A stretch of 64,000 nt of DNA from Candidatus Eisenbacteria bacterium (lineage in GTDB: Bacteria; Eisenbacteria; RBG-16-71-46; CAIMUX01; JAHJDP01): NCBI GenBank assembly GCA_018831195.1, contig JAHJDP010000085.1, forward strand, positions 1 to 64,000. The letters run 5' to 3'. Within the stretch, counting starts at the first letter, position 1. Each line of letters starts with the position of its first letter. The position numbers were made by a program, and so were the translations under genes. The notes under the pieces are model-generated. The model ran no database searches and had not been told where the DNA came from. It saw only the letters and a program-made list of their open reading frames with translations. Shown here piece by piece: positions 1 to 7,263 of this stretch.

Positions 1-915
1 GGTGATGATGGCGACGCGGGCATTAGGATTGTTTTCCAGGATCCACTTCGCGAGCATCACCATCACGATGCTCTTGCCGCTCCCCTGCGTGTGCCAGATG
101 ATGCCGCCCTTCTTCTTGCGCACCGCCGCCTGCGCGGCTTTAACACCGAAATACTGGTGCGCGCGCGGCAGCTTCTTCACGCCCCCGTCGAAGAGAACGA
201 AGTCGTGGATCAGCTCGATCAGCCGGTCCTTGCGGCACATCCTGAGCAGGTACTTGTCCAGCTTGAATCGGCTGTCGTCCTGCTCGTCTTCCTTCCACTT
301 CAGGAAATACTTTTCCGGCGTGCCGATGGTGCCGTACTTCAGGCCTTCGGAGTCGTTGCCGGCAAAGATGAACTGCACCGTGCTGAAGAACCAGGCGTTA
401 AACTCCGGTTGCTGGTTCGAAAGATTCTGACGGATGCCGTCCCCGATGCTCACGCGGCTGTTCTTCAGCTCCAGCACGCTGACGGCGATACCGTTCACAT
501 ACAGCACGATGTCGGGACGCCGCTCATGGTTCCCCTTGAGCGTCACCTCCTCGGCTATAACAAAATCGTTCTGCTCCGGCTTCTGCCAGTTGATGAGGTG
601 GACGGTTTCCGTCACCTTGCCCGCCTCGATCTTCACCGGGACGCCGTAGCGCAGCAGGTTGTAGACGGATTGGTTATTGCCACAAAGCGTGCGGCTGTGA
701 TTGTCCGCTTCGGTGCGGAGCTTGTGCAAGGCGATGCTGATCTGCGCTGGTTTGTAACCGTTCCTGGTCAGCCATGCCGTGAGCAGACCTTCATCAATGT
801 TGCTGTTACCATCGCGGTCGGACCAGTCGCCGAGGTAGCGGTAGCCCAATTCATCGCGGAACAGGGCGATGACCCGGTTCTGCGTGGCGCGTTCTGGTTG
901 GCCGATAGTGGTCAT
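1..915 (-). CDS. hsdR: Type I restriction enzyme R subunit (HsdR), N-terminal part, runs off the window
   Basis: This is the motor and nuclease subunit of a type I restriction-modification complex, which cuts unmodified DNA after ATP-driven translocation. The visible 305 residues hold the N-terminal PD-(D/E)xK nuclease, with RRPDIVLY at about 132-139 (Asp135) followed by LELK at 148-151. The start of the SF2 helicase follows, with Walker A TQGSGKS at 276-282. The ATG at 915 lies 4 bases after the stop of the AAA ATPase gene, so the two are probably translated together. The frame stays open to the left edge, where the rest of the helicase and the C-terminal domain must lie. The first 50 bases are duplicated in degraded form at 2370-2419. 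No hsdM is visible in the window. The family assignment is firm; whether the gene is complete cannot be judged here. Confidence 0.93.
   Translation of the reverse strand, partial: MTTIGQPERATQNRVIALFRDELGYRYLGDWSDRDGNSNIDEGLLTAWLTRNGYKPAQISIALHKLRTEADNHSRTLCGNNQSVYNLLRYGVPVKIEAGKVTETVHLINWQKPEQNDFVIAEEVTLKGNHERRPDIVLYVNGIAVSVLELKNSRVSIGDGIRQNLSNQQPEFNAWFFSTVQFIFAGNDSEGLKYGTIGTPEKYFLKWKEDEQDDSRFKLDKYLLRMCRKDRLIELIHDFVLFDGGVKKLPRAHQYFGVKAAQAAVRKKKGGIIWHTQGSGKSIVMVMLAKWILENNPNARVAIIT
866..915 (-). repeat. 50-bp repeat A: first codons of hsdR
   Basis: The first 50 bases of hsdR match bases 2370-2419 without gaps at 43 of 50 positions by eye. Both copies begin at an ATG and encode a protein start with the shared core QPERATQ. 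The copies stop matching abruptly upstream of base 866. Confidence 0.85.
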
Positions 916-919
916 AGTT

Positions 920-2110
920 TTATCGCCCCGCTTCATAGTCTGGAATAGTCCGCAGCATAAATTTATCAAAAAGCGGAACAGTGAATGCCATGTCGCCGTG
1001 GGCCGGACTGTAGATCATCCCCTTTTTAATGAGTTTGGCCCGAACCGGGCCGAGGGTGGTGATTTTGACTCCGAGAACTTCGGCGATATCTGCGGTCCGA
1101 TAGGGGCCTGCGCCGAGTTCCGCCATGGCTCGCAAGTAAGTTTTTTCACGAGGAGTGAGCCGATTGAAACGCACTCGGAAAAAGTTCTCGTCAAGGCGCC
1201 GTTCGACTAATGTCGTCGTCTCTTGAACGATCCGCAGGGTGATGGGCGATGACACGGCATGGTTCCATGCCTGGTAGCCCCATTCCTGAAGAAAGTAGGG
1301 ATAGCCCTGAGTCATTCGAAAGATGTCTCCAAGAGCGGCGGTTTCAACTGTCTCGCCCGCCGCTTCGATCGGCTCCCTGAGGGCTTTGGCGGCCTCGAGT
1401 TCCGACAGCGGTCCGATATCAGGAAAGTTAAAGAGCCGCTCGGCGTAGGACTTCGATTCACCGGCCAATCCCGGCAGAATCGGCAGGCCGGCGCCGATGA
1501 GCAGCAAGGGAAGCTGCCGCTGCTGCATCCTGTGCATGGCCATGATCAAGGCGCTCAATTCAGGCGACCGCAGATACTGGATTTCATCGATCAGGATTGC
1601 AACACAGGTACGGCGCTCCTCGGCGGCCTCGGCCACAGCGGTGAAGAGGCTCGGCAGGTCAATCTCCAGATCGCCGCTGTCCGCGGCACCCTGTTCGGGG
1701 TCAATGTCCAGACCGAACTCGACATCGCCGACAGTGATTTTAACCCCGCCGATGAAACTCTTCAAAACCCCAATCCCGCGACGCACTTTGTCTCCTGCCC
1801 CAGCGATCCTGTCGAGGTTGAAGAGAAGACGACGCAACTGAGGGATGAGAAGCAAGGCCAGATTTTTGTCCTCATGAGCTTCGATAAGAATGGTGCTGTA
1901 TCCATCATGCACCGCCATGCGCTCCATCTCATTGAGCAGAACGGTCTTTCCGACGCCCCGTAATCCAGTCATCAGGATGCTTTTCTCTGGGCGCCTTTCT
2001 CGAATGCGACCGAGCAGGACATGGGCTTGTTCTAAGATAGCGTCACGGCCGGCCAGCTCCGGCGGTGGCGTGCCGGCACCCGGGGAGAATGGATTCTTAA
2101 TCTTGTCCAT
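920..2110 (-). CDS. AAA ATPase with C-terminal winged helix, in the restriction locus
   Basis: This 396-residue ATP-binding protein has an ORC/STAND-like AAA fold. Walker A is GLRGVGKT at 49-56 and Walker B is ILIDE at 172-176, with a sensor-like strand LPLLLIGAG near 200. The last 80 residues look like a winged helix (LTPREKTYLRAMAELG, then IAEVLGVK), so DNA binding is likely. It starts from ATG with a strong GGAGGGG ribosome site, 18 bases downstream of the nested inverted repeat at 2129-2182. It ends 4 bases before hsdR. The family appears to be a widespread bacterial ATPase, often annotated only as ATP-binding protein. A role in restriction, either regulation or an added defence function, is inferred only from position. 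Confidence 0.85.
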   Translation of the reverse strand: MDKIKNPFSPGAGTPPPELAGRDAILEQAHVLLGRIRERRPEKSILMTGLRGVGKTVLLNEMERMAVHDGYSTILIEAHEDKNLALLLIPQLRRLLFNLDRIAGAGDKVRRGIGVLKSFIGGVKITVGDVEFGLDIDPEQGAADSGDLEIDLPSLFTAVAEAAEERRTCVAILIDEIQYLRSPELSALIMAMHRMQQRQLPLLLIGAGLPILPGLAGESKSYAERLFNFPDIGPLSELEAAKALREPIEAAGETVETAALGDIFRMTQGYPYFLQEWGYQAWNHAVSSPITLRIVQETTTLVERRLDENFFRVRFNRLTPREKTYLRAMAELGAGPYRTADIAEVLGVKITTLGPVRAKLIKKGMIYSPAHGDMAFTVPLFDKFMLRTIPDYEAGR

Positions 2111-2128
2111 CTGGATACCCCCCTCCTG

Positions 2129-2182
2129 TTTATAGCATTTTATACGCTCTTTTCCGTATACTATCGAATAATTTGCTATAAA
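2129..2182 (-). promoter_or_regulatory. Nested A+T-rich inverted repeat upstream of the AAA gene
   Basis: An outer 9-bp perfect inverted repeat (TTTATAGCA at 2129-2137, TGCTATAAA at 2174-2182) encloses an inner 6-bp repeat (TATACG at 2141-2146, CGTATA at 2155-2160). The element is far more A+T-rich than its surroundings and ends about 18 bases before the AAA start codon. On the minus strand the inner arm supplies a TATAAA-like -10. This layout suggests an operator or promoter and possibly autoregulation; an end of a small mobile element is an alternative. Confidence 0.5.
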
Positions 2183-2214
2183 TGGACATAGATTATCGGA
2201 GTCTAAGCAGGCCA

Positions 2215-2253
2215 GATCTCCTCATTCAGCAGCTCCTACATCTTGCCCTGCAT
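2215..2253 (-). pseudogene. Degraded fragment resembling the hsdS 3' end
   Basis: These 39 bases match the 3' end of the half-hsdS gene (2428-2466) at 29 of 39 positions without gaps. The HsdS tail reads KQGMMQELL and this copy reads MQGKM-stop-ELL, with CAG changed to TAG. The open frame around it (GSRLIEDRNLMQGKM, stop, ELLNEEIWPA) looks protein-like but has no start. It lies between the hsdR stub and the AAA gene, where a second hsdS would be expected. The match is short, so an unrelated broken gene is possible. Confidence 0.4.
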
Positions 2254-2320
2254 AAGGTTACGATCTTCGATAAGCCGGCTTCCAGTGGTTTTCTTGCCTC
2301 ACCTTACTTTTCACCGGATT

Positions 2321-2419
2321 TCACTCCCAATCGTGCGTTGCCTGCCACCTCCTCTTGAATTCAGAACCGGCGGTGACCCGGCTCTGCGTGGCGCGTTCTG
2401 GTTGGGCGGCGGTGCTCAT
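2321..2419 (-). pseudogene. hsdR N-terminal stub
   Basis: This is a 32-codon reading frame whose first 17 codons parallel the start of the hsdR at 915 (shared core QPERATQ). It then loses similarity at about base 2370 and stops at TGA 2321-2323. Its ATG overlaps the hsdS stop as ATGA, the usual junction of an hsdS-hsdR operon. The stub therefore marks the original start of an hsdR that has been lost, or replaced by the ATPase-hsdR unit downstream. It is too short to encode any enzyme domain. Confidence 0.75.
2370..2419 (-). repeat. 50-bp repeat B: degraded copy of the hsdR start
   Basis: This is the partner of the repeat at 866-915. The seven differences are concentrated near the start codon. 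The copy is therefore old, or comes from a related rather than identical restriction system. Confidence 0.85.
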
Positions 2420-2952
2420 ACGAGACGGATCCTCCCGGTGAGCAGTTCCTGCATCATGCCCTGCTTGATCTGCCGGGCTTTGTTGATCTTGGAATCCAAT
2501 GCGGTGATCTCTGAATCCATGTCGTTTAGAATGACAGCGATGGCGGTTTGTTCTTCCTTGTTAGCGGGTTGTCGAATAGTGATCTTGTTCAGTTCAGACT
2601 TATTCAGCTTAGCCCTTGTTCCACTCGCTAGAAAACTCAGGATGTCCTTGTGGACAAGGGAATAGAAAAGGTAATCCTGATCGTATTCGCGCTTTGCCTT
2701 AAGAATGTGGGCATGATTGTTCACCCAAAATTTCCCAGACATTCGATACGCGATAGGCCGGGTCATGTATTCATCAAAGTACCCGCCGTCCTCGGCCATC
2801 AAAATTACAGAGTCGTCAACGCAAAACCGATCGATGTAATCGAGTACGCCGTTTGCGCCACAATAAGGGTAGTCTCCCTTCATCTTGGCACGTTGTACGT
2901 CATTTAGTGGAACGCGAAGGTTGTCGAGACAATCAGCAACTTCCGCAATCAT
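2416..2952 (-). CDS. hsdS: Half-size type I specificity subunit (HsdS, one target-recognition domain)
   Basis: HsdS reads the DNA target for a type I enzyme. Normal subunits are about 400 residues with two target-recognition domains; this one has 178 residues. It begins directly with a domain start (CLDNLRVPLN, then DYPYCGANGVLDYID). It continues through the usual VNNHAHILKAK and ends in the helical spacer EEQTAIAVILNDMDSEI and the tail KQGMMQELLTGRIRLV. The ATG at 2952 has a good GGAGG ribosome site, and a GTG six bases earlier is an alternative. Half-size HsdS proteins can work as dimers, so it may function, or it may be what a deletion left. Its stop overlaps the hsdR stub. No hsdM lies upstream, where the next intact gene is def. 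Confidence 0.85.
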   Translation of the reverse strand: MIAEVADCLDNLRVPLNDVQRAKMKGDYPYCGANGVLDYIDRFCVDDSVILMAEDGGYFDEYMTRPIAYRMSGKFWVNNHAHILKAKREYDQDYLFYSLVHKDILSFLASGTRAKLNKSELNKITIRQPANKEEQTAIAVILNDMDSEITALDSKINKARQIKQGMMQELLTGRIRLV

Positions 2953-3003
2953 CCTCACCTCCCACTTAGGGCGCCTCCCCAGGGCCTTCCCGCCCTTTAG
3001 TTC

Positions 3004-3238
3004 TCAATGGCATTGGCGAAGATAATCGATGTCTGCAGGAACATCCATAACCGGAAGATCCCCAACGGGGACGAAATCAATGGAAAAGGCGCAAAGAATA
3101 AACAAAAATCGATTCGCTAGGTCGTGGTATAAGAAATCGGCTCGGGATCGGTAACCTCCATCACGATGCGCCGTACCTCCTCGATCTCTTCGAGTTCCTC
3201 AGGTGTGATAATTACCGTCGTTCGGTGTATTAGCCCAT
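3004..3238 (-). pseudogene. Frameshifted ribbon-helix-helix (CopG/Arc-like) regulator remnant
   Basis: Two overlapping minus-strand frames together spell a ribbon-helix-helix domain. One frame (to TAG at 3117) gives RTTVIITPEELEEIEEVRR. The other (to TGA at 3004) gives DGGYRSRADFLYHDLANRF. The usual order is a beta strand, helix 1, the GGYxSRxxF turn and helix 2, and the two pieces fit it only if joined by a frameshift near 3170. An ATG at 3238 with an AAAGGA ribosome site would need a second shift to enter the first frame. Such proteins are antitoxins or autoregulated repressors. No toxin partner is visible, and the region reads as decayed. Confidence 0.55.
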
Positions 3239-3456
3239 ATTTTCCTTTGATTGGTTAGTGGTAGGCATTGTCTACCCGGGCGAGGATTTTGTCAACGCGA
3301 AGGATTGTACGTAATAATAGCCGAGAACAGAGGGTCGGAGAATTTCGGGGATCCAGCATCAAATGACCAAATTCAATTCGCCGATCGAATCGGGGGATTT
3401 CTGTCGGGAGCACAACAAACGCGGAATTCATAAAATCGAAATGCCTGCAGAAAACC

Positions 3457-3990
3457 CTACCCCACTTCCTCCACCTCACCCTGCCCCTCTTTGCTGATCT
3501 CCCGCAGCTTCTTCATGATCAGCGCGCGGCGCATCGGGGAGAGATAATCGACAAAGAGCTTGCCTTCGAGATGGTCCATTTCGTGTTGCAGCACGCGCGC
3601 CATCATCCCGTCAAACGTCTCGTGCCGCTCCTCACCATTGGTATCAAAATAATGAACGCGGACTTTTTCGGGCCGTTTGATCTCGGCGACGATGCCGGGA
3701 ATGGAGAGACATCCTTCATCGTAGGTCCACTCGCCGGAAGATTCCGTGGTTTCGGGATTGATAAAGGCCATGGCTCCCGGCGCCGTCTCATCAACCGCTT
3801 GCGGATCGACAACGAGGAGTCGAATCGAGCGGCCGACCTGCGGCGCGGCGAGACCGATCCCCTCCTCTTCATACATCGTCACCAGCATATCTTCCGCGAG
3901 CTGGCGGATCTCATCCGTAATTTGCTCAATCGGCTCCGCTTTCTGGCGGAGGACCGGATCGCCGTAAAGATGCACTCTTAATTTAGACAT
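3457..3990 (-). CDS. def: Peptide deformylase
   Basis: This metalloenzyme removes the formyl group from the first methionine of new proteins in the cytoplasm. All three family motifs are present in the 177-residue protein: GIGLAAPQVG at 44-53, EGCLSIPG at 92-99 (metal-binding Cys94) and QHEMDHL at 135-141 (two metal-binding His and the catalytic Glu137). The length is normal; the last 15 residues are acidic and variable. Deformylase is often next to fmt, but here its downstream neighbours are remnants of the restriction locus. Upstream, 21 bases away, ends the peroxiredoxin-like gene, so it may be read from the trxB operon. Confidence 0.96.
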   Translation of the reverse strand: MSKLRVHLYGDPVLRQKAEPIEQITDEIRQLAEDMLVTMYEEEGIGLAAPQVGRSIRLLVVDPQAVDETAPGAMAFINPETTESSGEWTYDEGCLSIPGIVAEIKRPEKVRVHYFDTNGEERHETFDGMMARVLQHEMDHLEGKLFVDYLSPMRRALIMKKLREISKEGQGEVEEVG

Positions 3991-4011
3991 ACCGTCCGCC
4001 TTTTATTTTGC

Positions 4012-4503
4012 TCACACCCCCGGCAGCCAATCCTCTTCTTGAAATAGACCGTTCGAATCCAATCCCAACGATGTCACAAACTCATGACAGGCCGCCGTCC
4101 ACTTATCGGCATCAAAACCTTGGAGAACAGCCCCCGCAAATAACTCCCTATCAACAGGCACCAGGGCCGGAAGTTCCCGTATGCCGTAGGCGTCGCGCAC
4201 CCGATTCCGCGTATCGAGCAGGATTTGAAACGAGAGCTGAAACTGATCGGCCGTTTCCAAGCAATCGCCATGTGAATCGGCCGTGATCGCCCAAACACGC
4301 CCCGCGCTTTGTGATAGCGTCCGCGCCATCCGCTCCATATACGGAAAGGCGGCGCGGGAATCGCGCTGTTCCCGCGCGAAGAAAAAGAGAAGACGGGGCC
4401 CCTCCACATCGGGAAGATCGAGCGCGAGGATCATATTGTTGATCCCCTTCAATTGAAACCGGGGGACCGGATCTCCCGGCCGCAATGGGCTCATTGAACT
4501 CAC
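4012..4503 (-). CDS. Peroxiredoxin-like thioredoxin-fold protein lacking the peroxidatic cysteine
   Basis: The 163 residues follow the AhpC/TSA layout: an N-terminal DPVPRFQLKG strand, a central FFFAREQRDSR at 40-50, a helix, WAITADS at 71-77, and a cis-proline loop near LPALVP. In active family members the central segment carries the peroxidatic Cys (PxxxC); here no Cys is present. The only cysteines, at 81 and 139, lie elsewhere. Peroxidase activity is therefore unlikely by the usual mechanism. The GTG start overlaps the trxB stop (GTGA), so the two are co-translated, which suggests a role linked to thioredoxin reductase. An ATG three codons later is an alternative start. Confidence 0.6.
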   Translation of the reverse strand: MSSMSPLRPGDPVPRFQLKGINNMILALDLPDVEGPRLLFFFAREQRDSRAAFPYMERMARTLSQSAGRVWAITADSHGDCLETADQFQLSFQILLDTRNRVRDAYGIRELPALVPVDRELFAGAVLQGFDADKWTAACHEFVTSLGLDSNGLFQEEDWLPGV

Positions 4504-5456
4504 TCACCAATCCCCTTTTCCACCAGATACTTCTCCGCGTCGATCGCCGCCATGCAGCCCGATCCGGCCGCCGTGATCGCCTGGCGGTAGAGATGATCGG
4601 CCACATCGCCGGCGGCGAAGACCCCTTCCAGATTTGTGCGGCTGGTGCCGGGAACGACATTGATATACTTCTCTGGGTTCACATCGAGCTGATCCTTGAA
4701 GGGATCGGTGTTGGGTGTGTGCCCGATCCCGAGGAAGAGACCGTCGCAGGGAAAGATCGTCTCCTCGTTCGTTTTCACATTCTTAAACCGGACCCCGGTC
4801 ACCTTCTTCGCCGCGACATCGAGGACTTCGGTTATCACCGAATCCCAGATAAATTCTATCTTGGGATTGTTAAAGCCCCGGTCCTGCATCGCCTTTGATG
4901 CGCGCAGCTCATCGCGGCGGTGGATGATCGTGACCTTGGTGGCGAACTTCGTTAGGAAAGTCGCCTCTTCCAACGCCGTGTCCCCGCCGCCCACGACGAC
5001 GATCTCTTTCCCTCTGAAGAAGAAGGCGTCGCAAGTGGCGCAGGCCGAAACGCCGGCGCCCATGAGGGCCTTTTCCGACGGAAGCCCGAGCCACCGCGCC
5101 GAAGCGCCGGTCGCGATGATTACGGCGTGCGCCTTGAGGGTTGTACCGTCCTCGAGATCGAGCTCCTTCACCGCGCCCGTCAGCCGGCTCGCGGTCACGA
5201 CGCCGCGCTGAACGCGCGTGCCGAACCGTTCCGCCTGCTTCTGAAAGTGGGCCATCAGCTCGGGGCCCATCACCCCTTCCGGAAAGCCGGGATAGTTGTC
5301 GACATCGGTGGTGATCGTCAGCTGCCCGCCCGGCTGATTCCCCTCGATGACGAGAGGCTCCAGATCGGCCCTCGCCGCGTAGATCGCCGCGGTCCATCCG
5401 GCAGGACCCGTTCCGACAATGATAATTTTCTCGATTTTCTCCATCTTCTCAGCCAT
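4500..5456 (-). CDS. trxB: Thioredoxin reductase (NADPH)
   Basis: This flavoenzyme passes electrons from NADPH to thioredoxin. Its 318 residues show the FAD-binding GTGPAGWTAA at 15-24, the redox-active CATC at 139-142, the NADPH-binding GGGDTALEEA at 156-165, the HRRD phosphate contact at 179-182, and a C-terminal FAAGDVAD. The length and order match the low-molecular-weight family. It is translationally coupled to the downstream peroxiredoxin-like gene. Upstream, 45 bases away, ends pepA in the same direction, so trxB may lie in a pepA-led transcript. Confidence 0.96.
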   Translation of the reverse strand: MAEKMEKIEKIIIVGTGPAGWTAAIYAARADLEPLVIEGNQPGGQLTITTDVDNYPGFPEGVMGPELMAHFQKQAERFGTRVQRGVVTASRLTGAVKELDLEDGTTLKAHAVIIATGASARWLGLPSEKALMGAGVSACATCDAFFFRGKEIVVVGGGDTALEEATFLTKFATKVTIIHRRDELRASKAMQDRGFNNPKIEFIWDSVITEVLDVAAKKVTGVRFKNVKTNEETIFPCDGLFLGIGHTPNTDPFKDQLDVNPEKYINVVPGTSRTNLEGVFAAGDVADHLYRQAITAAGSGCMAAIDAEKYLVEKGIGE

Positions 5457-5501
5457 CGATCCTCAATCCTCCCCCATGAACGTCCCGCTTCGATTGACCC
5501 C

Positions 5502-7028
5502 TTAGATTTCCCAATGCCGGATCAGATCCGCCAGCAAACGCACGCCGTAACCGGAAGGCCCCTTTGGAATGTACGGCCGGTCCCGATCCCAAAACGCCGT
5601 GCCGGCGATATCGATGTGAGCCCATTTCCGATCTTCGACGAACTCGTTCAAAAACCAGGCCGCGGTAATCGTTCCCGCGCCGGCGTTGCTGTCACCGATA
5701 TTCTTGATATCGGCGAAGGATGACTTGAGATGCTCGCGGTACTCACTCCACAGCGGCAGCTGCCAGACCCTTTCACCGGTCCGTTCCGCCGCTGTCTCAA
5801 TCTGCTCGATCAGCTCATCATCGTTGGAGAGAAGGGCCGCGGCGTAATGGCCGAGCGCGACCACAACGGCGCCGGTCAAGGTGGCCAGATCGATCATCGC
5901 CTCCGGCTCATAGGTCCGGGCGACATAGGTGAGCGCATCGGCGAGGATCAGACGCCCCTCGGCGTCGGTGTTCAACACCTCGATCGTCTTGCCCGAATAG
6001 CTGGTGTGAATATCCCCCGGCTTGGTCGAATGAGCGCTAGGGATATTTTCAACGGCGGGGATCGCGCCGACGATATTGACCCGGCGCTCGATATTCTTCA
6101 ATCCCTTAAACAATCCCAGCACCGCCGCGGCGCCGCTCATATCATATTTCATTTCCATCATGCCGGCGGCCGGCTTGAGGCTGAGGCCGCCCGAATCAAA
6201 AGTAACGCCCTTGCCGATAATCCCGATCCAGGGCGCCGCATTGGAAACTTTGGCCTCGAGAATGATAAAGCGGCAGGGCTCGTCGCTTCCCTGCGCCACG
6301 CCCCACATCGCTCCCATTCCGAGCTTCCGGATCTCATCCGGACCCATCACCTTGCACTTGTAACCATCCTGCTTCGCGATCTGCTTCGCCTGCTCGGCGA
6401 GGAAGGTCGGGGTCGCGTGATTGGCCGGCAGACCCTGAAGCCATTTCATATAATTCGCCGCGGCCGCGAGCGCCGATCCCTTCTCCACCGCGCGGTTGAA
6501 GATCGTTTCGCGCGAGCTGTCCGGCTCAACAAGGGTCCAGCTTTCCAGCTGCTTCAACTTGTCGACATCCTTTGTACAATATTGCAGGAACTGGTGGGTC
6601 GCGAGCGCCGCCGCCTCAACCTGCGCCTGAACCCAATCTTCATAATCCAGGCTGCCCGGCGCCTCACCGAGGAGCAGCGACATCCCCTCTTTAATCCCCA
6701 TATCCCGAACCTTGCGGGCGGCGGTTCCGATCGCCTGGCGAACCCGATCGAGGGTGATATCGCCGCGCTTCCCCAATCCGACCACGAGAATCCGCCGCCA
6801 GGGCGAGCCGTCGGGGGTATAGAGCAGCAGCGTCTCCTTGAATTCCCCTTTGAAATCGCCGGAGGCGAGCGCCTCTTTAATCCGGCCGCCGGCTCTCTCG
6901 TCGACCCTGCGGGCCTGCCGAAGGAGCTTGCCCTCTCCTTCCCAGGCGCCCAGCACCAAAACCTCCGCCACCGCCTCCTCGACGGGCCCAATCCGGCCGG
7001 CCACCTTCAAGCGCCTGATATCCTCCAT
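5502..7028 (-). CDS. pepA: Leucyl aminopeptidase (cytosol aminopeptidase, M17)
   Basis: This two-metal enzyme removes N-terminal residues from peptides. The 508-residue product carries the M17 signature NTDAEGRL at 353-360, the metal and catalytic residues in GKGVTFDSGG (Lys273, Asp278) and the following KYDMSG (Asp296). The start is set at ATG 7028 because GGGGAGG lies just upstream and the family N-terminus begins about there; an upstream extension in the same frame looks untranslated. The N-terminal third is the variable M17 domain. It faces a divergent secreted BNR protein across a 235-base gap that must hold both promoters. Confidence 0.95.
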   Translation of the reverse strand: MEDIRRLKVAGRIGPVEEAVAEVLVLGAWEGEGKLLRQARRVDERAGGRIKEALASGDFKGEFKETLLLYTPDGSPWRRILVVGLGKRGDITLDRVRQAIGTAARKVRDMGIKEGMSLLLGEAPGSLDYEDWVQAQVEAAALATHQFLQYCTKDVDKLKQLESWTLVEPDSSRETIFNRAVEKGSALAAAANYMKWLQGLPANHATPTFLAEQAKQIAKQDGYKCKVMGPDEIRKLGMGAMWGVAQGSDEPCRFIILEAKVSNAAPWIGIIGKGVTFDSGGLSLKPAAGMMEMKYDMSGAAAVLGLFKGLKNIERRVNIVGAIPAVENIPSAHSTKPGDIHTSYSGKTIEVLNTDAEGRLILADALTYVARTYEPEAMIDLATLTGAVVVALGHYAAALLSNDDELIEQIETAAERTGERVWQLPLWSEYREHLKSSFADIKNIGDSNAGAGTITAAWFLNEFVEDRKWAHIDIAGTAFWDRDRPYIPKGPSGYGVRLLADLIRHWEI

Positions 7029-7263
7029 TTCCACCTCCCCATGGACGCAATGTCCTGATTTTCCACGGCTATCGCCCGGACCGAGGCCCATTCCGGCCCT
7101 TTCCAGGCCTAACCGGTGCAGGGTACCACAGAGGTGGTCTCGATTCCAGGGATTGCTCTGGCCTTCCACCCCTCTTCCAAGTATATTCGAGGCGGTTTGC
7201 CTTCCAGGAAACAGGGATCAGCCGGCCCCGGGGTCCAGCCGGGGCATCAAGCGAGGTATCAAG

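Noticed and set aside
91-948. 285-residue plus-strand open frame over hsdR
   Set aside because: It is the antisense shadow of hsdR, whose minus-strand translation has clear nuclease and Walker A motifs.
3255-3479. 74-residue minus-strand frame between def and the restriction locus
   Set aside because: It starts inside def, has no ribosome site and no recognisable domain. Apart from one TAA it runs on into the ribbon-helix-helix remnant, which may only be coincidence.
5730-7058. 442-residue plus-strand open frame opposite pepA
   Set aside because: Antisense to a gene with intact M17 motifs; the long frame results from codon bias in G+C-rich sequence.
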